The notes: generated by a model not told the origin, from the letters alone. 64,000 nt of DNA from Intestinicryptomonas porci (GCF_033971905.1 NZ_JALBUT010000002.1:180396-244395), one strand, 5' to 3'; positions 35,010 through 44,042 are shown, counted from the first letter of the stretch. Numbers and translations: made by a program.

Positions 35010-36557
35010 ATGAAGAAATCAGCTGTTGTTATGGCTATTGCGTTTGCCGCAAGCGCGGTTTTTGCGGATGTTTGGATGCCAAAAATCTTTTCCGACAATA
35101 TGGTTTTGCAGTCGGGGGAGAAAGTAAAAATCTGGGGCAGGGCGGAGACGAATGCGAAAATAGAAATCGATTTTGCAGGCGTCAAAACTTCCGCAACCGC
35201 GGACAAGGACGGCAAGTGGACTGTGTATTTAAAGCCTCTTGAAAAGTCTTTTGAAAACAGGGTATTGGGCGTTTACGAAAACGGCAAATTAGCAAAATCA
35301 ATAAAAAATGTGTTAGTCGGCGAAGTCTGGGTTGCGGGAGGGCAGTCGAATATGCAATGGGAGTTGCAAAGATGCCTTAAAGAAGCAGTGGCGGAAGCCG
35401 TCGAGAGCGCGAAATCCATAAGGGCTGTCAGATTTTTGAGAATGCCCGCAAACGCCGTGAGCATAAGTCCGCAGGAGGACTTGCCCAAAAATGCAAAATG
35501 GGTGGAAGTCAAGCCCGATAATTGCAAGAATTTGAGCGCGATAGCATTCTACTTTGCCCGCAATCTGGAGCGCGATTTGGATACTCCCATCGGCATTTTG
35601 GAGACGTCGTTTCCAGGCAGCTTTATGTCGGTATGGCTTGCGAAAGAAGACTTGAAAAACGTAAGTGGATTTAAAGACCAGCTTGAGAAATACGAAGCTG
35701 AAAACAAGGATTTCGACTATCAAAAATCAATGAATGCCTACAATGAGAAAGTCGCCAAATACAAGGCGGAAGTAGAAGAGGCAAAGTCGCGCGGAGAAGA
35801 TGTCGGCAAAATTAAAAAGCCGACGGGGAAGCCCGAACCGTGGGGCAGGGGCAGGTTTACCGCAATCCCGTCAATCTTTTACAACGCGAAAATTGCCCCG
35901 ATTGCGGGCTATACGTCAAAGGGCTTTTTGTGGTATCAGGGCGAAAGCGACACCACAATCCATTCGGAGCATTATGCGGAAAAATTTGAACAGCTCATAA
36001 ATTGCTGGCGCAAATATTGGGGGATCGAAAATATGCCGTTTTACTTCTTCCAGTTGCCGAGCATGGACAGGGATTTTTGGATAGGCCCGCGTCAGGCGCA
36101 GGAAGATGTCGCAAAAAAACTCAAAAATGTACATATGGTCGTGCACATTGATTTGGGAGAGGAAAAGGACGTGCATCCGAAGGACAAGCTGTCGCCCGCC
36201 GTGCGTTTGGAAAACCTCGTAAGGAGATTTTCCTATGGGGATAAAAATGCAAATGCATACTATCCTAAACTTTCAAAAATAAAGTATTCGGCAAATTGCG
36301 CAAAGGCATTCTTCGATTTTGAAAAATCAAAGCCGAATTTTAGAAGCGGGCTTTCGGGATTTGAAATCTTGGTTGGCGGAAACTGGATTTCTCCCGAATC
36401 TGCAAGAGCGTCGGGGAATGTGGTTGAGCTTTTCGCAAAAAAAGGCGAGGCAATCGAAGGCGTCCGCTACTTGCACAAAGGCTGGGCGCGTCCGCTTGCA
36501 AGCGTGTTCAATGCCGACGGACTTCCGCTTGCGCCGTTTTGCGCGCTCAAAAAGTAG
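35010..36557 (+). CDS. Sialate O-acetylesterase-like exported enzyme
   Basis: A 515-residue secreted esterase of the SGNH/SASA family, which removes O-acetyl groups from sialic acids or other glycans. The signal peptide is MKKSAVVMAIAFAASAVFA. A beta-sandwich leads (about 20-95), then the nucleophile motif VGEVWVAGGQSNMQWEL, the central WYQGESDTTIHSEHY, and a C-terminal block with VHPKDKLSPAVRLEN, which supplies the catalytic His region. The ATG at 35010 follows AAGGAG and gives the signal peptide; an upstream in-frame start would hide it. A host-glycan or polysaccharide role is inference. Confidence 0.9.
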   Translation: MKKSAVVMAIAFAASAVFADVWMPKIFSDNMVLQSGEKVKIWGRAETNAKIEIDFAGVKTSATADKDGKWTVYLKPLEKSFENRVLGVYENGKLAKSIKNVLVGEVWVAGGQSNMQWELQRCLKEAVAEAVESAKSIRAVRFLRMPANAVSISPQEDLPKNAKWVEVKPDNCKNLSAIAFYFARNLERDLDTPIGILETSFPGSFMSVWLAKEDLKNVSGFKDQLEKYEAENKDFDYQKSMNAYNEKVAKYKAEVEEAKSRGEDVGKIKKPTGKPEPWGRGRFTAIPSIFYNAKIAPIAGYTSKGFLWYQGESDTTIHSEHYAEKFEQLINCWRKYWGIENMPFYFFQLPSMDRDFWIGPRQAQEDVAKKLKNVHMVVHIDLGEEKDVHPKDKLSPAVRLENLVRRFSYGDKNANAYYPKLSKIKYSANCAKAFFDFEKSKPNFRSGLSGFEILVGGNWISPESARASGNVVELFAKKGEAIEGVRYLHKGWARPLASVFNADGLPLAPFCALKK

Positions 36558-36605
36558 CAAAATTTATCCTTTGCTTCATAAAAGAATTGAAAAAATTTAT
36601 ATTTA

Positions 36606-37157
36606 ATGCATATTATGCCAAATATGAAACTTCCCCCCAATTCAAGTGTTTTGTTTGATTCCCAAACCATAAGGTCGCGCATTTTGGAAATCGCGGAAAA
36701 AGTGAGACAGTACTATGCCTCTTGCGATTTGGGCGAAATCGAAATGGTTTGGATTGCGGAAGGCGCGCGCCATTTTGCAGACGCGCTTTTTAACGCAATG
36801 AATTTGAGCATAAAAATGCGTTCGATAAAAGTTTCGAGCTACGGAAAGTCGTTCGAGTCTTCGGGCGATGTAAAAATCTACGATTCCATAAATGACATAA
36901 AAGCCCGAAGGGTTTTGCTTGTCGATGATATTTTAGATACGGGGCTTACCGCAAAAACCGTGATTGCGAAACTCAAATCAAACGGAGTGGAGGAAGTCAA
37001 AACGTGCTTTTTGCTCAACAAGGCGGAGAAAAACAAAGGCTGTTTGAAGCCGGATTTTGAAGGCTTTGAAATCCCCGACAAGTATGTGTTCGGGTTCGGG
37101 CTGGACATTGCGGGGGAGTATCGCGATTTGCCCGACATAATGGCTTTTGACTACTGA
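36606..37157 (+). CDS. hpt: Hypoxanthine phosphoribosyltransferase
   Basis: Purine salvage enzyme making IMP/GMP from hypoxanthine or guanine. The 183 residues contain the PRPP loop RRVLLVDDILDTGLTAKTVI (about 98-117), the flexible-loop SSYGKSFESSG and the C-terminal VFGFGLDIAGEYRDLPDI. The start is uncertain among ATGs at 36606, 36615 and 36624. It is followed by a strong terminator. Confidence 0.92.
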   Translation: MHIMPNMKLPPNSSVLFDSQTIRSRILEIAEKVRQYYASCDLGEIEMVWIAEGARHFADALFNAMNLSIKMRSIKVSSYGKSFESSGDVKIYDSINDIKARRVLLVDDILDTGLTAKTVIAKLKSNGVEEVKTCFLLNKAEKNKGCLKPDFEGFEIPDKYVFGFGLDIAGEYRDLPDIMAFDY

Positions 37158-37710
37158 CTTTTTTATATTCGGCAAATCTGGGCATTGCGCGCAAAGTTTT
37201 TTTGCGCGCATTTTTTTTGGGGGAAAGAAATTTTTATTTGCGCAAAATTTTTTGAAAGTGTGTTTTGCAAGTTGCGCATAAATTTTTCGCAAGTTAAAAA
37301 AATTTTTACAAAAGAGATTTTGCATCAATTTTTTATTGCATTTTTTTTCAATGTTAAAATAATCAATTCCATCGAAGTTATTTTTACGGCGTTGATATTT
37401 TTATTTGATTGAAATCTCGCTTAAAAAATTTTTTCGACAAGAATTAACCCCGATCTCCGAGCAAAATATTTTGGAAAAATCGCCCTTATCAATTATTGTT
37501 TTTTGTGCGGAAAAAATCCGCAGGTCATGCTTTCTCGAAAATTTTTCGATGGGCGGTTTTTTTGCGTCGGTGTTAAAGCCTTTTTTTGAATTTGAAGAAT
37601 TTTTTGCAAGAAATGAAAATTTTTATCGGTACGGCTCTTTTGAAGAGCGCGTTTTTCCGCATGTGCGGCAAGGCGGTATCGGTTCGTAAAAAATCCAAAA
37701 ACAAAATATT
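37158..37710. other. 553-base intergenic region, mostly AT-rich
   Basis: After the terminator at 37186-37218 the stretch is A/T-rich, with several T runs and no supported gene. A 94-codon frame at 37405-37689 has no family character and an odd start context. It probably carries the promoter of the histone-like gene at 37711. Confidence 0.5.
37186..37218 (+). terminator. Terminator of hpt
   Basis: TGCGCGCAAA / TTTGCGCGCA perfect 10-bp stem with a 5-base T-rich loop, followed by eight T residues. Confidence 0.88.
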
Positions 37711-38049
37711 ATGGCAGTAAAAAAAGCAGTAAAAACGCCTGCAAAGAAGGCAGTGGCAAAAAAAGTGGCGACAAAAAAAGTTGCGGCAACCAAGGCTCCC
37801 GCTAAAAAAGCGGTGGCAAAGAAAGCTCCCGCTAAAAAGACAGCCGTAAAGAAGGCTCCTGCGAAAAAGGCGGTTGTAAAGAAAACTGTTGCGGCAAAAG
37901 CACCCGCAAAGAAAGCGGTTGCCAAAAAAGCTCCTGCCAAAAAAGCGGCGATAAAGGCTCCTGCAAAGAAAGTCGCAGCCAAGAAAGCACCTGCAAAGAA
38001 GGCAGTGGCAAAAAAAGCCTGCGCGAAAAAGTGCGCCTGCAAAAAGTAA
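37711..38049 (+). CDS. Histone H1-like Lys/Ala repeat protein
   Basis: A 112-residue, very basic protein built almost only from Lys, Ala, Pro and Val in a decamer-like repeat KAPAKKAVAKK. It resembles the C-terminal tail of eukaryotic histone H1 and bacterial H1-like proteins (HctB, AlgP) that bind DNA without sequence preference. It ends with an unusual cysteine-bearing tail KKACAKKCACKK. It may compact the nucleoid. Tandem-repeat DNA makes length change by slippage likely. The long frame on the opposite strand is a mirror of the repeat, not a gene. Confidence 0.85.
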   Translation: MAVKKAVKTPAKKAVAKKVATKKVAATKAPAKKAVAKKAPAKKTAVKKAPAKKAVVKKTVAAKAPAKKAVAKKAPAKKAAIKAPAKKVAAKKAPAKKAVAKKACAKKCACKK

Positions 38050-38485
38050 TTCGCTTATCGGCTGATTTTTGCAAGACGCTTTGTTTTATCTTTTTAATGG
38101 ATTGTCGGCGGCGCGTTAAACGGCGTCCGCTGATAATTCCGTTTTTATGGCAATCATTCCCGTTTGGCTTTTGAAGTGGCAAGGTGTTTTGTTGCGGAGC
38201 GTTTTTTGTAAAAATCTTCGTTTTTATGGCGTTCTTGCCGTTTTTTTCAAGACGGCGGTAATTTTTCAGTGCGCAAATCAAAAAATTGGGCAGAGGGAAA
38301 TATTGCGCGCCCATTTTTTATTGCGCCGCATTGTGTTTTTATTGAATTTCGGATTTTCTTTAAGCGGAAGCACTTTCTCTTAGGAATGCAGATTTCTTTC
38401 AATTTTTGCGGCGGCTGAAAAAACATACAATAATTGTTTGCAATTTTATGGATTTTGCTTTCATATAATCGCGTTTTTTTAAGCT
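38050..38485 (+). other. 436-base intergenic region with aminotransferase promoter
   Basis: No gene supported. The last 60 bases hold the promoter of the aminotransferase. No convincing terminator for the histone-like gene was found. Confidence 0.45.
38438..38469 (+). promoter_or_regulatory. Candidate promoter of aminotransferase gene
   Basis: A perfect TATAAT at 38464-38469 lies 16 bases before the ATG. The only -35-like hexamer, TTGCAA at 38438-38443, is 20 bases upstream, longer than ideal. Confidence 0.4.
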
Positions 38486-39667
38486 ATGGAAAACAGACTC
38501 TCAACATGGGCATTAAACATATCTCCGTCGCCGACTTTGGCAGTTGACGCGAAGGCGAAGGCATTGAAAGCGGCAGGCAAAGATGTTTGCGGCTTTGGCG
38601 CGGGCGAACCCGATTTCGATACTCCGCAGTTCATAAAGGACGCTTGCGTGAAAGCTCTTGCGGAAGGCAAGACAAAATATATTCCGGCTCCCGGTCTTTT
38701 GGAGTTGCGCACTGCTCTGGCGGATTATTACATCGGCAAAAAAGGCTTAAAAAACATTGATTTTTCAAACATAATTGTAAGCCCCGGCGGAAAATTCTCC
38801 TGCTACCTTGCAATTATGGCGGCGATTTCCCCGAACGACGAAGTCATAATTCCCGCTCCTTATTGGGTGAGCTATCCCGAAATGGTGAAGCTTGCGGGCG
38901 GCAAGCCTGTCTTTGTCTATGCGGGCGATGAAAGCGACTTCAAAATTACTCCCGCAATTCTCGAAACTGCGCTGACGGAAAAAACCAAGATGGTAATCTT
39001 AACAAGCCCGTCAAACCCGACAGGCGCAGTTTATACCCGCGAAGAGTTGAAGGCGATTGTCGATTTTGCCGCAAAGCACGATATTTATATTTTGTCGGAC
39101 GAGATTTATGAAAGCTTGGTCTATGACGGAGTTGAAGCGGTAAGCCCCGCAAGCATTTCTGAAGACGCGCAAAGCCGCGTCATAATAACTGCGGGTTTCA
39201 GCAAGTCTTACGCGATGACGGGCTGGAGGCTTGGCACAATCTGCGCTCCCGACGACATTGCAAAAGCGGTTGCAAAACTGCAAAGCCAGACTTGCTCTAA
39301 CGCAACGACATTTGCACAGTACGGCGCATTGGAGGCAATGAAGCGTCCCGATTTGGCGAAAGAAGCTCTCGAAAAAATGCTTGTCGCCTTTGACCGCCGC
39401 CGCCTGATGTTCTATAACGGGCTTAACTCCATAAAGGGAATTTCATGCCGCCGCCCGAAAGGCGCGTTTTATGTATTCCCGAATATCTCTTCTTTTGGAA
39501 TGGGGTCTGTCGATTTTTGCTCCAAGTTGTTGGATGAAGAGCTTGTCGCGGTTGTTCCCGGCTCTGCTTTTGGCTCTGAACCGAACATAAGGTTTAGCTA
39601 CGCCGTAAGCGAAGAAACAATTGAAAAGGGATTGGAACGCCTTGCGCGTTTTTGCTCGAAGCTTTAA
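38486..39667 (+). CDS. Class I aspartate aminotransferase
   Basis: A PLP enzyme of 393 residues of the Ib aspartate aminotransferase subgroup (Thermus AspC-like). It shows FGAGEPDFDTP, KYIPAPGLLELRTALADYY, TSPSNPTGAVYTREEL, SDEIYESLVYDG and the PLP lysine in GFSKSYAMTGWRLGTI (about 235). C-terminal SAFGSEPNIRFSYAVSEE completes the active site. It may also act in arogenate or prephenate transamination; substrate cannot be fixed from sequence. Confidence 0.93.
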   Translation: MENRLSTWALNISPSPTLAVDAKAKALKAAGKDVCGFGAGEPDFDTPQFIKDACVKALAEGKTKYIPAPGLLELRTALADYYIGKKGLKNIDFSNIIVSPGGKFSCYLAIMAAISPNDEVIIPAPYWVSYPEMVKLAGGKPVFVYAGDESDFKITPAILETALTEKTKMVILTSPSNPTGAVYTREELKAIVDFAAKHDIYILSDEIYESLVYDGVEAVSPASISEDAQSRVIITAGFSKSYAMTGWRLGTICAPDDIAKAVAKLQSQTCSNATTFAQYGALEAMKRPDLAKEALEKMLVAFDRRRLMFYNGLNSIKGISCRRPKGAFYVFPNISSFGMGSVDFCSKLLDEELVAVVPGSAFGSEPNIRFSYAVSEETIEKGLERLARFCSKL

Positions 39668-39736
39668 AATCATTTAAAAACATTTTTGGGCGGTTTTGGA
39701 TTGCGAAATTTAAAATCGCCTTTTTTATTTCTTTTA

Positions 39737-40177
39737 ATGATTGAAGAATTGAAAAGCGGAATTGTTTGCAAAAGCGCGCGCGAAACTGCGGAACTTGCAG
39801 AGCGCATTGCAAAAGCCTGCCCGCAGGCGGTCATTGCGCTTGTCGGAGACTTGGGGGCAGGCAAGACAACTTTCGCAAAGGGCTTGGCGCGGGGCTTGGG
39901 CATAACTGCTTCCGTAAAAAGCCCGTCTTACAACGTTTGCCTCACATATTCGGAAAACGGCGCAAACTTTGTGCATATAGACGCTTACAGGCTCAAATCT
40001 TCGGACGATTACGAAAATCTGCTGATTGACGAGCTTGTCCCTGAACCTCGCTTGATATGCGTCGAATGGCCGCAAATCATTGCCGATGCCCTGCCTGACG
40101 ACACTATTTGGATTGAAATTTCCTCTCCCAATCACGAAGAGCCCGACACGAGGCTTTTGAAGTTGGTCGCCCGATAG
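39737..40177 (+). CDS. tsaE: tRNA t6A biosynthesis ATPase TsaE
   Basis: TsaE is the ATPase subunit that supports TsaBCD in making N6-threonylcarbamoyladenosine-37. The 146 residues show Walker A GDLGAGKTTFAKGLARGLG (37-55), the SPSYNVCLTY switch, VHIDAYRLKSSDDYENLLIDEL and VEWPQIIADALP. The ATG at 39737 is used; an upstream frame adds 17 non-family residues. Confidence 0.94.
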   Translation: MIEELKSGIVCKSARETAELAERIAKACPQAVIALVGDLGAGKTTFAKGLARGLGITASVKSPSYNVCLTYSENGANFVHIDAYRLKSSDDYENLLIDELVPEPRLICVEWPQIIADALPDDTIWIEISSPNHEEPDTRLLKLVAR

Positions 40178-40230
40178 AATTTTCTTGTCTTAATTTCTTA
40201 AATTTCTATAATTTAAGTAAAAATTAAGCT

Positions 40231-40974
40231 ATGGAAAATTCAATAAAAATGGCAAAGGAAAGCATTTTGGGCTTGCGCGTTTGCGCGGTATTTTCGGTAT
40301 TTGTGTGCGCTGTATTTTATCTGCTTTCATTTGCGCATTTATCGAGTGAAAAAACATATTTTGCGAATTATTTTCTTTTGGGAAACTTTCTTTCTTTTTA
40401 TACTATTTGTACAATTTGCGATTTAAGTCTGCTTAAAATAAAAGCGTGTGCAAAAAATTTACTGTTTTTAATTTTTGTCTTATGGTATCCCGTTTTTTTT
40501 GGCGTCTCGATTTGTTTTAATTTGAAATTTTTGTATTTAATTGCGCCATTTCCGATGGTTTTATATGTACATTTTGTTGCGCGGAATCCTGAATTGTTTT
40601 ATGAAAAGCGCAATTTTGAGTTCTCTTTTAAGCGCAATATGCTTTGCGCGTGCGGAGTTTTAATGCCGCTTTTAACGGTATTTTTTTCCAATATTTTTAT
40701 CCCGTGCTTATGCGGCAAGTCGGAAGCGGAAATGATTTCTGTATTGCTTGCTTTTGTTATGTCGCTTTTGTGTTATGTTTTGTTTTGCATGGATATTGTG
40801 AAATGCAAGATGGGTAAATTAAAAAAATTTTTTTATATAATTTTTCTTTCGCCGATAACGATTTCAGTACTTTTATTTTTTATTCCAATCATTCCGCTGA
40901 TTTTTGCGTTTTTGCCTTATTTTTATATTGCGGAAACTTGCGAAGAAAAAAAGTATTTGTATCTTCGCAAATAG
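40231..40974 (+). CDS. Multi-pass membrane protein (paralogue 1), unknown function
   Basis: Not recognised. It has 247 residues and about seven hydrophobic spans, with no soluble domain. The first 19 residues (MENSIKMAKESILGLRVCA) recur in the next gene with identical DNA. Other shared patches are TANYFLLG-like, LPMVLYVHFVARNPELFYEKR, RNMLC and the C-terminal EEKKY. More AT-rich than core genes nearby. Confidence 0.65.
   Translation: MENSIKMAKESILGLRVCAVFSVFVCAVFYLLSFAHLSSEKTYFANYFLLGNFLSFYTICTICDLSLLKIKACAKNLLFLIFVLWYPVFFGVSICFNLKFLYLIAPFPMVLYVHFVARNPELFYEKRNFEFSFKRNMLCACGVLMPLLTVFFSNIFIPCLCGKSEAEMISVLLAFVMSLLCYVLFCMDIVKCKMGKLKKFFYIIFLSPITISVLLFFIPIIPLIFAFLPYFYIAETCEEKKYLYLRK
40232..40289 (+). 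repeat. 58-base direct repeat, copy 1
   Basis: Identical to 41027-41084. It spans the start of paralogue 1 from the second base of the ATG. Sequence divergence is high on its downstream side. Confidence 0.9.
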
Positions 40975-40998
40975 ATTAATTTCAGAAAATTTCAAGTT

Positions 40999-41799
40999 GT
41001 GGAAAATTCAGTAAAAATTCCAGTTCTGGAAAATTCAATAAAAATGGCAAAGGAAAGCATTTTGGGCTTGCGCGTTTGCGCGGTTTCTTCTGTATCTGCT
41101 TGCATTGTAATAAGCATTCTTTGGTGTAAGTTTTTGCCACCAAATCTTTCTTTTACTGCGAATTATTTTTTGTTGGGCAGCCTAATATTTTTTTGTTCTT
41201 TTTGCATTATCGGGGACTTGATGATGTATAAAATGAACGTCTTTATTAAGAGTATAATTGGCGCAATTTTCTTTTTGGTTTATCCAATATCAAGTGCGGT
41301 TTTGGATGGGCTTTATTTGGGGTATTTAATGTGGCTTATGCCGCTCCCATTTTTGTTGTATGTGTTGTTTGCCGCACGCGACCCCGAAACTTTTTATAAA
41401 AAACGCAAATACACTTTGCCGTTTAAGCATTATATGCTTTGTATTTCGGCTATGTTGCAACCTTTTTTTAATATTCTTTTATGCTTTGAAACTAATGAAA
41501 TATGTAGCAAATATTTTTACACAACTAATGCAAAGATGGTTATAATAATCATTTGTCTTATCGAGTTATTATTATTTACGATGCTTTTGCAATACGACAT
41601 TTATAAATGCAAAATTCACTATGTTCGTAAATGCGTATATCTTGTTTTGACTTCGCCAATTACTTATTTCTTGCCGGGGTTATTTGAAAGATTTTTAAAT
41701 TGTGATTTTCTTTTTTCGTTTTCACTTTTTTCTTTTTCTTCGTTGTTATATTTGAACCAATATTGTTCAGAAGAAAAATATTATACTTTTCGCCACTAA
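40999..41799 (+). CDS. Multi-pass membrane protein (paralogue 2), unknown function
   Basis: A tandem paralogue of 40231-40974, 266 residues from a GTG at 40999. The position matching the ATG of copy 1 is a CTG (41026), preceded by a partial third copy of the starting motif (GTGGAAAATTCA, 40999). Seven or so spans, with a shared FLLYVLFAARDPETFYKKR patch and a C-terminal SEEKYY. The true start could be 40999 or the ATG at 41044. Function unknown. Confidence 0.6.
   Translation: MENSVKIPVLENSIKMAKESILGLRVCAVSSVSACIVISILWCKFLPPNLSFTANYFLLGSLIFFCSFCIIGDLMMYKMNVFIKSIIGAIFFLVYPISSAVLDGLYLGYLMWLMPLPFLLYVLFAARDPETFYKKRKYTLPFKHYMLCISAMLQPFFNILLCFETNEICSKYFYTTNAKMVIIIICLIELLLFTMLLQYDIYKCKIHYVRKCVYLVLTSPITYFLPGLFERFLNCDFLFSFSLFSFSSLLYLNQYCSEEKYYTFRH
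41027..41084 (+). repeat. 58-base direct repeat, copy 2
   Basis: Identical to 40232-40289, at the N-terminal coding part of paralogue 2. Confidence 0.9.
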
Positions 41800-42542
41800 A
41801 ACTTCTTCACGCCCAAAACAAATTCCACATTGCCGTCTCCGCCTTTGATGGGCGAGGGTATATCGCCGATATATTGCGAGTTCGGGTAATTTTCTTTTAG
41901 AAACTTCTTTATCTTTTGAAGGGCGTTCTGCTGGATTTCCGCGTCTTTTATTATGCCTTTTGTTCGGCGCAAAAATTCGGGCAGGGTTTCAAATTGCGGC
42001 TTTACAAGAAATATTGCTATCCCGCCGTCTTTTAGGAATTGCCAGACGCTTGGTATCACTTTTTCAAGGGAAATGAAAGATAGGTCGGCGCAGAGTATGT
42101 CGAATGTTTTGTCGTCTAAAATTTCAGATGAAAGGTTGCGTGCGTCTGTCTTTTCAAGATTTTTTACGCGCGGGTCGGACTTTATCTTTTCGTGAAGCTG
42201 GTTTACCCCCACGTCAACGCAAGCCGCGTATTTTGCGCCCCGTTGCAAAAGGCAGTCGGTAAATCCGCCCGTGGAAGCTCCAATGTCGATTATGTCAAGT
42301 TCCGACGGGTCTATTTTGAAGGCGTCCAAGAAAGCCTCTATTTTCAGCCCCGCGCGCGAAACGTATTTTAAAGTGTTCGCGTCTTTAATTATTTCGATTT
42401 CGGAGTCGTCAGGAATTTTTCGCGAGGGCTTGTCGATGATTTTTCCGCATACCTTTACTTTGCCTTCCTCAATCAAGGCGCGGGCTTTTGAGCGGCTTTC
42501 AACCAGTTTAAGTTCCGCAAGAAGTTCGTCGGCGCGCTTCAT
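41796..42542 (-). CDS. tlyA: TlyA-type rRNA 2'-O-methyltransferase
   Basis: TlyA (hemolysin A) methylates ribose in 16S/23S rRNA. The 248 residues have an N-terminal S4 RNA-binding domain (ADELLAELKLVESRSKARALIEEGKVKVCGK) and an FtsJ-like methyltransferase domain: VSRAGLKIEAFLDAF, DIGASTGGFTDCLLQRGAKYAACVDVG and DLSFISLEKVIPSV. Last gene of a minus-strand operon pyrF-ispD-ispF-small membrane protein-tlyA, with its start overlapping the preceding stop. Confidence 0.92.
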   Translation of the reverse strand: MKRADELLAELKLVESRSKARALIEEGKVKVCGKIIDKPSRKIPDDSEIEIIKDANTLKYVSRAGLKIEAFLDAFKIDPSELDIIDIGASTGGFTDCLLQRGAKYAACVDVGVNQLHEKIKSDPRVKNLEKTDARNLSSEILDDKTFDILCADLSFISLEKVIPSVWQFLKDGGIAIFLVKPQFETLPEFLRRTKGIIKDAEIQQNALQKIKKFLKENYPNSQYIGDIPSPIKGGDGNVEFVLGVKKF

Positions 42543-42847
42543 TTTTGCGAAGGCTTGTAGGTGATTTCGTATGTTGCCGACTTGTCGTAAGGCGCGGTTT
42601 CGGCGTTCGATTTATCCGCCTGAATTTCAATGTAGCGCGAAGATTGCTTTACGAGCGTCCAAATCAAGTACGCGCCGCCAATGGTTATGGCGATTAAAAT
42701 CAGCGCGCCAAACAAGGTTGAAAATCTTTCCGAAAGTTTCGCCGTCGGGCTTTTTTTGTTAAATCGGGAAATGAAAATGCCCGACTTCGGACGGTCCATG
42801 ATTTTCGTCTTTGTCCGCGAGCGGATTTTGTTTACGTCAATAATCAT
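42539..42847 (-). CDS. Small single-span membrane protein
   Basis: Not recognised. It has 102 residues with one membrane span (about 44-64, LFGALILIAITIGGAYLIWTLV), a basic cytosolic N-terminus rich in Arg/Lys and a short extracytoplasmic tail of about 35 residues. It sits between ispF and tlyA with overlapping or near-abutting ends. Confidence 0.7.
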   Translation of the reverse strand: MIIDVNKIRSRTKTKIMDRPKSGIFISRFNKKSPTAKLSERFSTLFGALILIAITIGGAYLIWTLVKQSSRYIEIQADKSNAETAPYDKSATYEITYKPSQK

Positions 42848-42849
42848 TT

Positions 42850-43332
42850 TTAAGCCTTTTCAATAAGGCATACCGCGTGCGCCGCCAAGCCTTCCTTTCT
42901 GCCAATCCAGCCCATTTTTTCATTCGTGGTAGCCTTTACGCCGACGTCTTCGGGGGCAATCCCCAACGTTTTTGCAAGCGTCCTTTTTATATCGGCAAGA
43001 TGCGGGGAAAGTTTCGGCGTTTCCGCAATCAAAGACGAATCGATGTTTACGAGCTTGTAGCCGAGTTTTTCGATTTCGGCGACTGCGCGCCTTAAAATAT
43101 CTTGGCTGTCCATGCCTTCGCACTCTTTTGAAGTATTCGGAAAGAAGTGCCCGATGTCGGGCAATGCCGCCGCGCCCAAAATGGCGTCAGCGATTGCGTG
43201 GCTTAATACGTCGGCGTCGGAATGTCCGAGAGGCCCTACTTTGTTGGGGATTTCAACTCCGCCAATTATGCATTTTCTGCCTTCCACAAGCTGATGCACG
43301 TCATAGCCGTAGCCAACTCTGAATTTGCTCAT
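42850..43332 (-). CDS. ispF: 2-C-methyl-D-erythritol 2,4-cyclodiphosphate synthase
   Basis: IspF of the MEP isoprenoid pathway, 160 residues. It shows GYDVHQLVEGRKCIIGGVEIP (first metal His/Asp pair), GHSDADVLSHAIADAILGAAALPDIGHFFP and the C-terminal VKATTNEKMGWIGRKEGLAAHAVCLI. The start overlaps the ispD stop by 4 bases (ATGA), as in organisms where the two act in sequence or are fused. Confidence 0.97.
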   Translation of the reverse strand: MSKFRVGYGYDVHQLVEGRKCIIGGVEIPNKVGPLGHSDADVLSHAIADAILGAAALPDIGHFFPNTSKECEGMDSQDILRRAVAEIEKLGYKLVNIDSSLIAETPKLSPHLADIKRTLAKTLGIAPEDVGVKATTNEKMGWIGRKEGLAAHAVCLIEKA

Positions 43333-44042
43333 ATTTTTCCTTTTGATTTTAAAAATTCAACCATTGCCAAGTCTTCGGGCACCGTGATTTTGGGGTTTGG
43401 ATAAATGTTTTCGACAATCGTTATTTTGTATCCCGACTTTACTGCCGCGGCAACGTCGTCGGTTATTTTTGCGCCCGACGAGTTAACTTTTTGGTAGCAG
43501 TCCAAAATTATGCTTCTTTTGAACGCCTGCGGGGTTTGCATTGCCCAAAGCAGCGGGCGTTCAAGGTCGATAAGCTCCCTGTTTCTCAACTCGTTCGGAT
43601 TTTTGTCGAGCTTTTTTATTGTATCTACCACTTTTGCCGCCAACACTGCGCAGGAGTCGCTTTTCAGGGCTTCGCTTAGCTTTTTTATGTTGTCGGAACC
43701 GACCAAAGGACGCGCGGAGTCGTGGATAAAAACATTTTCGGATTTTTCAGAAGTTTTCAGCAACCCGTTTAAAACGCTGTCCTGCCTTTCCGCGCCGCCG
43801 TATGTAAATGTATGGGCGATTTTTTTTAAGATGGGCGCAAGGTGTGTTTTTATTTGCGCAATTTGTTCATCGTCGCGGCATACAAAAATAATCTCGCTTA
43901 CAACGCCGCTTTCAATAAAGGCTTCCGCGCTGTGGTACAATACGGGTTTGCCTAAGAGAGGGGCTAAGGTTTTGTCCTTTACGGAGCCTCTCATTCGCGA
44001 GCCGCCGCCTGCGGCGAGCAATATTGCGGAATTATTTTGCAT
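43329..44042 (-). CDS. ispD: 2-C-methyl-D-erythritol 4-phosphate cytidylyltransferase
   Basis: IspD of the MEP pathway, 237 residues. The nucleotide-binding loop AAGGGSRMRGSVKDKTLAPLLGKPVLYH, the VFIHDSARPLVGSDNI block, and WAMQTPQAFKRSIILDCYQK with TDDVAAAVKSGYKITIVE at the C-terminus are all kept. Overlaps pyrF upstream and ispF downstream. Confidence 0.96.
   Translation of the reverse strand: MQNNSAILLAAGGGSRMRGSVKDKTLAPLLGKPVLYHSAEAFIESGVVSEIIFVCRDDEQIAQIKTHLAPILKKIAHTFTYGGAERQDSVLNGLLKTSEKSENVFIHDSARPLVGSDNIKKLSEALKSDSCAVLAAKVVDTIKKLDKNPNELRNRELIDLERPLLWAMQTPQAFKRSIILDCYQKVNSSGAKITDDVAAAVKSGYKITIVENIYPNPKITVPEDLAMVEFLKSKGKI

Noticed and set aside
37405..37689. 94-codon plus-strand frame before the histone-like gene
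   Set aside because: No recognisable domain, no ribosome site, and AT-rich intergenic composition; chance frame.
37623..38042. Long open frame on the minus strand opposite the histone H1-like gene
   Set aside because: It is a mirror of the KAPAKK repeat (Phe/Ala-rich) and has no own signals; the plus-strand reading is a known type of protein.
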